5,340 nt of DNA, from contig CAIVAH010000054.1 of NCBI GenBank assembly GCA_903903765.1, positions 1-5,340 of the forward strand, read 5' to 3'. Of the stretch, positions 1 through 5,340 are shown piece by piece; position 1 is the first letter of the stretch; each line of letters begins with the position of its first letter. The position numbers were made by a program, and so were the translations under genes. The stretch is from an uncultured Methylococcaceae bacterium (lineage in GTDB: Bacteria; Pseudomonadota; Gammaproteobacteria; Methylococcales; Methylomonadaceae). Below the pieces are notes generated by a model, which did no database searches, had not been told where the DNA came from, and saw only the letters and a program-made list of their open reading frames with translations.

Positions 1-2
1 AC

Positions 3-1706
3 GCGCCAAAGCTAAAAACTGAAGGCTTATCAATACCCGAATCTTCTTATGCTCTAATCAGATTACATGCAGGTAATTTTGCATTTTTTTCAGAACTTGC
101 TGAAAAAGGTAAAGATATTCGTATATTAGCTGCTGACGAAGAGACACCATTAAAGTTTTATATAGAAAAACTCGATGTGATCAATGAAATGGCATTTATT
201 TGGGTAAAGCTACCCGCTGATTTAGCGACGGCTTCTGAACCGGCTATTTGGCTATATTATGGCAATCCTAAAGCAGTTGATGCACAAGATGCACCAGGGT
301 CTTTTGATGTCAATCAAGTCATGGCCTATGAATTTTCACAGCCAGCAGTTAAGGATTTAACTGCTTACGGTAATAATCCTAGCGAAGTAACAGCTACGTT
401 AATTGAAGGTGGCATAGTGGGTGAGGCAGCATCTTTTGATGGGAGTCAGTTTATTCATGCTCCAGCAATGCCTTATTTGCAGATGTCCCCTACTTTAGGT
501 TGGACTGTTGAAACCTGGGTAAAAATTGATCAAACACAAAAAAATAGCATCATTTTTCAGCGATCTGGTGAAAGTAGTCATGTGGATTTGTCAATTGTTG
601 GTGAAACAGTCGTTGTTGACGTTCAGGAAGGCTCTAAACAAAAGATAAAAGCGCCTACACCTTTGGCCATGGGTGCATGGCATCATGTGGCACTAGTCGC
701 TTCCGCAGGTGCTTTAGATTTATATATCGATGGTGCTAGTGCGGGTTCATTGGGTATTGCCACTCGTGATTTAACTGGCAATATTTCAATAGGCGCAGAA
801 GAAACCGGTGGTAGAGGCTTTAAAGGCTCACTAGATCAACTGTCGATTTATAAACTAGCACTTGATGCTAATGCCATTAAGTTTGATGCACAAATGCAAG
901 GTCAAACTACCACGCTATTATCTTATAGTGATGATGCGACACCTGACAGTGAAGAAGGTGGTGAATCATTAATTATGGGTTCAATAAAAAATGTCACCCC
1001 AGACGGATGGGTCATTATCGGTATTCTAGCTGTCATGTTGGTAGTGAGCTGGTTTGTCATGATTGTTAAATTCATCGTTTTAACCCGCATTCAAAGAGAA
1101 AATAAAAAATTCGAAGAGGCCTATAGTCTGTTAACAGCAGAAGATTTGAATAGCTTAAATGCGCCTGATGATGAAGATGATAAGGACTTTGACGAATCTC
1201 CTCTGTTGTTGTCATTCACTAAGAAGCATGGTGCCTTTGCAGGATCAACCGTTTATCGTTTATATCATGTTGGCGTTGAACAAATGAATCGACGTTTATA
1301 TAAACAAAATTCAGTTCCTGGTTCTGAGCAAGTGTTAACTGCTCAATCAATGAATGCAGTTAAGGCGAGTATGGAAGCTACCTTAATCAGAGAGATGCAA
1401 AAAATTAATGCTCAAATGGTACTGTTGACCATTGCAATTAGTGGTGGCCCCTTCTTAGGTTTGTTGGGCACGGTTATCGGGGTAATGATTACGTTTGCCG
1501 CGATTGCGGTCAGCGGTGAAGTCAATGTTAATGCTATTGCACCAGGTATTGCCGGTGCGTTAACTGCAACCGTAGCTGGCCTTATTGTGGCGATTCCTTG
1601 CTTATTTGGATACAACTATTTAGGCGGCAAAATTAAAGAAATTAATGCCGATATGCATGTGTTTGTTGATGAGTTTGTTGCAAAATTAAGTGAGCAGCAC
1701 ACCTAA
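3..1706 (+). CDS. DUF2341-LamG-MotA/TolQ/ExbB proton channel fusion protein (5' partial)
   Basis: This is probably the proton-channel subunit of a TonB-type energising complex in the inner membrane, with a large periplasmic extension. The frame has no stop from base 3, so the start lies before the window; 567 residues are visible. Visible residues 11-95 look like DUF2341 (IRLHAGNFAFF, KDIRIL, IWVKLP, LYYGNPKA). Residues 99-303 resemble a LamG/concanavalin-like jelly roll (ASFDGSQF, WTVETWVKI, GAWHHVALV, LDLYIDGASAG, FKGSLDQLSIYKLAL). An acidic linker leads to TM1 (about 336-358). A cytoplasmic segment of about 110 residues follows, with an Asp/Glu cluster at 389-398. TM2 and TM3 form the ExbB core: GPFLGLLGTVIGVMITF from 482, then IAPGIAGALTATVAGLIVAIP from 512, partly listed here by its key residues. 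T490 and T523 fit the conserved channel threonines of ExbB/TolQ by pattern. The topology matches ExbB, whose N-terminus is periplasmic. An ExbD gene follows after 208 bases. The family call is firm; the role of the lectin-like part is unknown. Confidence 0.5.
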   Translation, partial: APKLKTEGLSIPESSYALIRLHAGNFAFFSELAEKGKDIRILAADEETPLKFYIEKLDVINEMAFIWVKLPADLATASEPAIWLYYGNPKAVDAQDAPGSFDVNQVMAYEFSQPAVKDLTAYGNNPSEVTATLIEGGIVGEAASFDGSQFIHAPAMPYLQMSPTLGWTVETWVKIDQTQKNSIIFQRSGESSHVDLSIVGETVVVDVQEGSKQKIKAPTPLAMGAWHHVALVASAGALDLYIDGASAGSLGIATRDLTGNISIGAEETGGRGFKGSLDQLSIYKLALDANAIKFDAQMQGQTTTLLSYSDDATPDSEEGGESLIMGSIKNVTPDGWVIIGILAVMLVVSWFVMIVKFIVLTRIQRENKKFEEAYSLLTAEDLNSLNAPDDEDDKDFDESPLLLSFTKKHGAFAGSTVYRLYHVGVEQMNRRLYKQNSVPGSEQVLTAQSMNAVKASMEATLIREMQKINAQMVLLTIAISGGPFLGLLGTVIGVMITFAAIAVSGEVNVNAIAPGIAGALTATVAGLIVAIPCLFGYNYLGGKIKEINADMHVFVDEFVAKLSEQHT

Positions 1707-1713
1707 CCAAAAA

Positions 1714-1764
1714 AACAGTGAGCAGTTTTTGTAGTGCATAGAGCAAGTCAATCTGCTCACTGTT
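1714..1764. repeat. Perfect 12-bp inverted repeat in the exbB-exbD gap
   Basis: AACAGTGAGCAG at 1714-1725 is exactly matched by CTGCTCACTGTT at 1753-1764, with a 27-base loop. Nine bases of the left arm (AGTGAGCAG) also occur at 1689-1697, within the last codons of the ExbB-like gene. The right arm could therefore pair with either copy, and a ribosome finishing translation would block the upstream one. No T-run follows on the + strand, so it is not a standard terminator in the operon direction; read on the minus strand, the stem is followed by T residues. A -10-like TATACT at 1782-1787, with a poor -35 overlapping the right arm, makes an operator/promoter role possible but weak. It could also be an mRNA processing or stabilising hairpin. 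The rest of the 1707-1914 gap holds the 8-bp palindrome GACTAGTC (1842-1849) and no convincing gene. Confidence 0.5.
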
Positions 1765-1914
1765 AAATGAATGAATTCAAATATACTGAAAACGATAGAA
1801 CTTCACTAAATGCCTTTTACTTGATTGTGTATTAATCGCACGACTAGTCATTAATACCAATAAGGCTTTTAGTATTGCCAATCATCCCAATATTCTGTTC
1901 GAGCCAATAAAATT

Positions 1915-2319
1915 ATGAAATTACAAGAAGAAAATGCTGCCTATGACGAAATCAACGTGACTCCGATGCTTGATTTGGCGTATGTATTGTTGATTGTGTT
2001 TATCTTAATGACCACGGCGGCAGTGCAGGGTGTAAAAGTCAATTTACCTAAAGCGAGTAATACGCCAAGTTTGTCTAAACCGCAAACCAAGGCTATTACG
2101 GTGACCGCAGATGGCACAATCTTTCTTGATACCTTTCCAGTAACGATGGAGCAGTTGGAATCCACCTTAGTTCAATATAAAGCCGTTAACCCCGCCTTAC
2201 CGGTGGTGGTTAAAGGTGACTCCGCTGTTCAGTACCAAAGTGTTATTGATATTCTCGCTTTATTAGGCAAGCTTGAGATCACTCAAGTAGGTTTAGTCAC
2301 GCAAAATTTGGTTAAGTAG
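1915..2319 (+). CDS. exbD: ExbD/TolR family biopolymer transport protein
   Basis: This is the partner of the ExbB-like channel: a single-pass inner-membrane protein whose membrane aspartate takes part in proton flow and whose C-terminal domain lies in the periplasm. The 134 residues are normal for the family. A short acidic cytoplasmic N-terminus (1-15) is followed by the ExbD signature INVTPMLDLAYVLLIVFIL, with the key Asp at D20. The TM helix runs to about residue 38, then comes VKVNLPKA (about 41-48). The periplasmic fold includes AITVTADGTIFLD and ends with YQSVIDILALLGKLEITQVGL. ATG 1915 is the only sensible start: the frame is closed by TAG at 1870-1872 with no other usual start codon between. 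The ribosome binding site is poor (only GAG at 1901-1903). The TonB-like gene begins 15 bases after the stop, which suggests co-transcription. Whether it energises TonB alone or another partner is inference from context. Confidence 0.5.
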   Translation: MKLQEENAAYDEINVTPMLDLAYVLLIVFILMTTAAVQGVKVNLPKASNTPSLSKPQTKAITVTADGTIFLDTFPVTMEQLESTLVQYKAVNPALPVVVKGDSAVQYQSVIDILALLGKLEITQVGLVTQNLVK

Positions 2320-2334
2320 AAGTCATATTTAATC

Positions 2335-2985
2335 ATGAGTGATAAAAAAAATTTCAGAGTCTATGTGCCTAAAATTATAGGCGCACTAATACTGCTTATT
2401 GCCATTTATTATGTAGTCAAAATTATAGGTGACTTTTCGGAAAAGCCTGTTGTAAAGCATGAGCAAAAAATCATGCCCATCGCCTTATTTAAGCCGCCAC
2501 CACCGCCTCCTCCTCCACCTAAGGTTGAAAAAATACCTGAGCCGGAAGTCGAAAAAATGGAAGAGCCTCAACCTGATCCAGAGCCTTTGCCTGATGTGGC
2601 AGATCCACAACCTGCTGGAGATACTGGCCTCGACGCTGAAGGCACAGCGGGTTCTGATGCATTTGGCTTGGTTGGCCATAAGGGGGGGCGTGGTCTTTTG
2701 GGTGGGGGTGATCCAAATGTAGGGTTTGCCTCAACGATTAAAGAAAGTTTAGTGGATATTCTGGCTGATCATGACGAATTAAGACATAAAAGTTATTCAG
2801 CTGTTATTAAATTTTGGATTAGTCCTGATGGCTCGGTTACGCGCTTTGAAATAGCAAAAAGCACTAACGATGAGGAAATTGACAAGCTTTTACATAAGCT
2901 AATTGCTCAATTTAAAAAAACCAAATCAGCTCCGCCGCCAGATATGGAGCAACCTGTTAAATTAAAAATATCTTCACGCATTTAG
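2335..2985 (+). CDS. TonB-like energy transducer
   Basis: This probably transmits energy from the ExbB/ExbD complex across the periplasm to an outer-membrane partner. The 216 residues show the TonB plan. There is a short cytoplasmic N-terminus and an uncleaved TM anchor (about 12-32, VPKIIGALILLIAIYYVV). MPIALFK leads into nine consecutive prolines (54-62). A Pro/Glu/Lys-rich spacer follows (63-93), then a Gly-rich hinge (about 95-130, with KGGRGLLGGGDP). The C-terminal domain (about 131-216) contains YSAVIKFWISPDGSVTRFEI and ends VKLKISSRI, like the last strand of TonB. It departs from classical TonB in lacking a clear YPxxA motif and in the insertion-like APPPDMEQP near the end, so it belongs with divergent TonB-family proteins. 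It sits 15 bases after exbD; its ribosome binding site is weak (AGAAG just after the exbD stop). A G7 run interrupts the hinge codons and could be prone to slippage. Confidence 0.5.
   Translation: MSDKKNFRVYVPKIIGALILLIAIYYVVKIIGDFSEKPVVKHEQKIMPIALFKPPPPPPPPPKVEKIPEPEVEKMEEPQPDPEPLPDVADPQPAGDTGLDAEGTAGSDAFGLVGHKGGRGLLGGGDPNVGFASTIKESLVDILADHDELRHKSYSAVIKFWISPDGSVTRFEIAKSTNDEEIDKLLHKLIAQFKKTKSAPPPDMEQPVKLKISSRI
2682..2708 (+). repeat. G-rich tract with a G7 homopolymer inside the tonB-like gene
   Basis: A run of seven G (2682-2688) is followed by GGG (2700-2702, from the end of TTTTGGG) and GGGGG (2704-2708). The run stands out in this AT-rich sequence. Four G3 tracts can be drawn by splitting the G7, giving a possible two- or three-layer G-quadruplex with one long loop on the coding strand and mRNA. 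It codes for the Gly-rich hinge. Loss of one G would lead to a stop at 2720-2722 and gain of one G to a stop at 2709-2711; both would remove the C-terminal domain. Neither quadruplex formation nor switching is shown here. Confidence 0.5.
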
Positions 2986-3014
2986 GGCGTTAATACTTAA
3001 AACATATACAAAAC

Positions 3015-3050
3015 AAGTTTTTACTCTTGGACTTTATGGAGTAAAAATTT
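3015..3050 (+). terminator. AT-rich terminator-like hairpin after the tonB-like gene
   Basis: TTTTTACTC (3018-3026) pairs perfectly with GAGTAAAAA (3039-3047) around a 12-base loop. The stem extends outward by a G-T wobble and two A-T pairs to 3015-3050. It lies about 30 bases past the tonB-like stop and is followed by TTTATTTAAT. The stem is low in GC, so termination may be partial, which would let some transcripts continue into the porin gene and set its level apart from the TonB complex. It is nearly symmetrical and could act in both directions. Confidence 0.5.
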
Positions 3051-3065
3051 ATTTAATCAAAATAT

Positions 3066-3141
3066 CCCATAGCCCATCCTGTTGAAAGAAAGTGAACTGA
3101 ATACTTGAGATGGGCTTTTACATGAAATTTATATAATGGGC
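3066..3141 (+). promoter_or_regulatory. Leader of the porin gene with alternative stems
   Basis: AGCCCATC (3071-3078) pairs perfectly with GATGGGCT (3109-3116) across a 30-base loop, and TTTA follows directly, giving a weak terminator shape. The core GCCCAT (3072-3077) can instead pair with a second ATGGGC at 3136-3141, which abuts the porin ribosome binding site. An additional CCCAT at 3066-3070 offers a second left arm. Two left and two right arms allow exclusive structures, one possibly ending transcription and one possibly hiding the ribosome binding site. No known riboswitch class is recognised. A convincing sigma-70 promoter is not visible; TATAAT at 3132-3137 is too near the start codon and lacks a -35. 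Confidence 0.5.
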
Positions 3142-3145
3142 AGGA
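3142..3145 (+). promoter_or_regulatory. Ribosome binding site of the porin gene
   Basis: AGGA lies seven bases before ATG 3153, the best Shine-Dalgarno match in the window. It fixes the porin start, which also gives a proper signal peptide. It is stronger than the sites before exbD and the tonB-like gene, which fits higher output of an outer-membrane protein. Confidence 0.5.
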
Positions 3146-3152
3146 ACTAGTT

Positions 3153-4892
3153 ATGAACCACAAGAAACCGCTACTTGCTTTAGCATTATTATGCGCGGCT
3201 GAGTTATCACATGCGGATGAAAAAGAGGAATTGCTCAAATTACGCAATACTACGACTAATTTAATTAAACAATTAGTTAAGCAGGGCGTGTTATCCGATA
3301 AGACCGCTAATGAAATGATTAAACAAGCCGAAGCAGATGCTGATCAGCAGGTCGCGTCTGCAAAATCAGCTGCGCCTCCAGAAAAAGTCGTCAAAGAAGT
3401 AGTGCCGGCGGATGAAGTGCGTGTTTCTTATGTACCTGATTTTGTAAAAGATCAGATTCGCCAACAAGTGCGTAGTGAGTTGCGTGAAGAAGTCGTTGGT
3501 GATGTCATGCAAAAAGCAAAGAAAGAGCAATGGGGCTTACCTGGCGCTTTACCCGAATGGGTTAATCGCTTTAAATTATCGGGTGATATTCGTTTAAGAG
3601 GCCAATCGAGTTTTATGGCGTCAAATAATGCCCCTATTGGTACCTATACTGATTTTTCATCTATCAACTCTAATAATGGCAACCTAAATAATCAAGATCA
3701 ATTTGTCAATACTACCGAAGGGAGAAGTCAAGGTCGCGAACGAGTGCGCCTTGGGATTGATGCAAAAATTACAGACGGTGTGGACGCGGGGATGCGCCTT
3801 GCAACTGGAAATATTTCCAATCCGATATCGACTAATCAAGGGTTGGGTAATACCGGAGGTAAATATGCTTTTAACATTGATCGTGCTTTTTTGCGCTATA
3901 ACGCCGTGGATGATGATCATTTTAATTGGTTAACGGTTATGGGTGGACGAACACCGAATCCTTTCTTTACGGGCGGCAGTGAACTGGTATGGGATGAAGA
4001 TTTATCCTTTGAAGGTGTTATGGGTACGATGAGGCATCATTTGTTTGATAAGGAATTTGGCAATACGAGTAAGGGTCCAACTGTTTTTGCCACAGCGGGT
4101 ATGTTTCCACTGCAATCTTCTCAAGGTTTGAGTACGCGTGATAAATGGATGATTGGTGGTCAGGCGGGGTTAGATTGGGGATTTGATAATCAAGATTCAT
4201 TACAAGTGGGTGCCGCTATTTATGATTATCATAATACGACGGCAAAAGTCGATCCACTAATAGATACTTGTAGAACGAGTGCTTGTAACTCCTCTGCGGA
4301 AGTTATTCAATCTGCCCCCCAATTTATGCAATATGGCAATTCGCTTTTAGCTGTGTCTAATACAGCGACGGGTTCACTTTATGGTTTAGCGTCAAAGTAC
4401 CAAATTCTTAATTTTAATGGCGTGTATGATTTAGCGTTATTTGCACCTTATCATCTCAAATTCAGCGCTGATTATGCTAAAAACATTGGTTTTAGTGCCA
4501 ACGATATTAGAAGTCGGTATCCTGGGATGGCTAATCAAATTGTGACGGGCGGTGCGTTATCAAATGCACTTAACTCCGCAGGCACTAATGCATGGCAAGT
4601 GAGAGCCGATTTTGGCTGGACTAAATTCGATGTGGCTGGACACTGGAATGTATTTTCTTTGTATAAATATGTAGGTAGTGATGCTGTACTAGATGCTTAT
4701 ACTGATTCTGACTTCCATCTAGGTGGTGGCAATAATTTAGGGGGGACCAACGTTAAAGGTTGGGTAATTGGCGGTAATTACGGTTTAATGAAAAATGTCT
4801 GGTTAACAGGTAAGTGGTTTAGTGGCGATATGATTATGGGGCCAAATTATGGTGTTGATGTGATTCTGTTTGACATTAATACAAAATTCTAA
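3153..4892 (+). CDS. Putative outer-membrane porin (Porin_5-like) with N-terminal helical region
   Basis: This is an outer-membrane beta-barrel, probably a channel for an unidentified solute. The 579 residues begin with a signal peptide (MNHKKPLLALALLCAAELSHA, listed by its ends: basic 3-5, hydrophobic 7-16, cleavage likely after A21). A helical region follows (about 23-70, with LIKQLVKQGVLSDKTANEM), then an Ala/Pro/Val-rich linker. The segment VRVSYVPDFVKDQIRQQVR (89-107) leads to a second charged helix, and LPEWVNRFKLSGDIRLRG (from about 133) starts the barrel. This order is typical of the putative porin family Pfam calls Porin_5. The barrel has alternating aromatic strands and many Asn/Gly-rich loops, and it ends FDINTKF with the C-terminal Phe used in barrel assembly. 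C373 and C378 are the only cysteines I find in the mature protein and could form a disulfide in a loop. No plug domain of a TonB-dependent receptor is seen. The next gene starts 13 bases after the stop. Confidence 0.5.
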   Translation: MNHKKPLLALALLCAAELSHADEKEELLKLRNTTTNLIKQLVKQGVLSDKTANEMIKQAEADADQQVASAKSAAPPEKVVKEVVPADEVRVSYVPDFVKDQIRQQVRSELREEVVGDVMQKAKKEQWGLPGALPEWVNRFKLSGDIRLRGQSSFMASNNAPIGTYTDFSSINSNNGNLNNQDQFVNTTEGRSQGRERVRLGIDAKITDGVDAGMRLATGNISNPISTNQGLGNTGGKYAFNIDRAFLRYNAVDDDHFNWLTVMGGRTPNPFFTGGSELVWDEDLSFEGVMGTMRHHLFDKEFGNTSKGPTVFATAGMFPLQSSQGLSTRDKWMIGGQAGLDWGFDNQDSLQVGAAIYDYHNTTAKVDPLIDTCRTSACNSSAEVIQSAPQFMQYGNSLLAVSNTATGSLYGLASKYQILNFNGVYDLALFAPYHLKFSADYAKNIGFSANDIRSRYPGMANQIVTGGALSNALNSAGTNAWQVRADFGWTKFDVAGHWNVFSLYKYVGSDAVLDAYTDSDFHLGGGNNLGGTNVKGWVIGGNYGLMKNVWLTGKWFSGDMIMGPNYGVDVILFDINTKF

Positions 4893-4905
4893 AAGAGTAT
4901 TTGAT

Positions 4906-5340
4906 ATGAAAAAATTTATCAAGTTCGGATCTTGGTCTTTGATTTTAATCGTCAGTTTGATGTCGGTACAGACTAAGGCTGAGAATCGACCTGCTGCGGA
5001 TGCTAATACCAAAGCACTTGCTAAGCTACAAGCACTGGTAAAAGCTGCCAATTCAGAACGTGACTTAATGAAAACAGAAAAAGACAAACTGAGTGCAGAC
5101 GTAGAACAGTTAAAAAATGAAGTGGCGACTAAAACGTCGGATGAACAGCGCGTGAATAATGAATTGACGGCACAAAAAAGCAGTAATGCTACCGTTAGCA
5201 ATACATTGCAACAAACTCACGCTAAATTGATGGACGTAATTGAAAAGTATAATGCACTCAATAAATCTAAAAATGAATTGAGTGTACTACATGTAAATCT
5301 GGAAAATAGTCATAAACAAACCGAAGCGCAATTACAAACA
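4906..5340 (+). CDS. Secreted coiled-coil protein of unknown function (3' partial)
   Basis: I do not recognise this gene. ATG 4906 follows the porin stop by 13 bases, with AGAG at 4894-4897 as ribosome binding site (eight-base spacing), so it is very likely co-transcribed with the porin. The 145 visible residues stay open to the window end. MKKFIKFGSWSLILIVSLM then SVQTKAE is a clear signal peptide, with cleavage probably after A25. The rest is highly charged and helix-forming with regular hydrophobic positions (KALAKLQALVKAANSERDLM, then DKLSADVEQLKNEV and later NELSVLHVNLENS), which is a long coiled coil rich in Lys, Glu, Gln, Asn and Thr. No lipobox or catalytic motif is visible. It is probably a periplasmic or outer-membrane-attached accessory protein of the porin/TonB module; that role rests on position alone. 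Confidence 0.5.
   Translation, partial: MKKFIKFGSWSLILIVSLMSVQTKAENRPAADANTKALAKLQALVKAANSERDLMKTEKDKLSADVEQLKNEVATKTSDEQRVNNELTAQKSSNATVSNTLQQTHAKLMDVIEKYNALNKSKNELSVLHVNLENSHKQTEAQLQT

Noticed and set aside
177..179. GTG as the start of the ExbB-like gene
   Set aside because: The frame is open upstream to base 3 and the upstream residues complete the DUF2341 domain. The GTG is an internal Val and there is no signal peptide after it.
1412..1615. Minus-strand open frame of 67 codons
   Set aside because: It is the complement of the conserved ExbB membrane core; no ribosome binding site or family motif.
1714..1764. The 12-bp inverted repeat as ends of a small mobile element
   Set aside because: Only 27 bases lie between the arms, no flanking duplication is seen, and nothing resembles a transposase.
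2459..2722. Plus-strand open frame of 87 codons inside the tonB-like gene
   Set aside because: It is out of frame with a gene showing the full TonB layout. It matters only as the frame entered if the G7 run lost one base.
3132..3137. Perfect TATAAT before the porin
   Set aside because: It lies only 15 bases before the ATG, so transcription would begin at the ribosome binding site, and no -35 is found at 16-18 bases.
4803..5201. 132-codon open frame on the minus strand
   Set aside because: It overlaps the porin end and the coiled-coil gene, both of which have clear starts, ribosome binding sites and signal peptides. Its content is the complement of coiled-coil codons.
1..5340. CRISPR arrays, tRNA or rRNA genes, insertion sequences
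   Set aside because: No regular spaced repeats, cloverleaf arms or transposase motifs were seen; nearly the whole window is filled by the five genes.

Overview
This is an AT-rich window from a Gram-negative bacterium: it encodes an outer-membrane beta-barrel and a TonB/ExbB/ExbD energising system. The protein families and style suggest a gammaproteobacterium, but nothing here fixes the genus. All recognisable genes lie on the + strand and look like one functional module, cut at both ends by the window.

Layout. (1) Bases 3-1706: the 3' part of a large fusion protein. A periplasmic DUF2341 domain and a LamG/concanavalin-like jelly-roll domain are joined to a C-terminal MotA/TolQ/ExbB proton-channel domain. 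The reading frame is open to the left edge, so the real start lies outside. (2) Bases 1707-1914: a 208-base non-coding gap with a perfect 12-bp inverted repeat and an extra copy of one arm inside the end of the preceding gene. (3) Bases 1915-2319: an ExbD/TolR-type protein. (4) Bases 2335-2985: a TonB-like energy transducer with a membrane anchor, a nine-proline run, a Pro/Glu-rich spacer, a Gly-rich hinge coded by a striking G-tract, and a TonB-type C-terminal domain. (5) Bases 2986-3152: a structured leader with an AT-rich terminator-like hairpin and a second stem whose left arm has two possible partners, one next to the porin ribosome binding site. (6) Bases 3153-4892: a putative porin with a signal peptide, an N-terminal helical region and a beta-barrel ending in Phe. 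(7) Bases 4906-5340: the start of a secreted coiled-coil protein that runs off the right edge.

Working together (inference): the ExbB-like fusion and ExbD would form the inner-membrane proton channel. The TonB-like protein would carry the energy across the periplasm. The porin and the coiled-coil protein would be the outer-membrane and periplasmic partners. The unusual points are the large carbohydrate-binding-like periplasmic part fused to ExbB, and a dedicated TonB system beside a porin rather than beside a classical plug-containing TonB-dependent receptor. The substrate cannot be read from the sequence.
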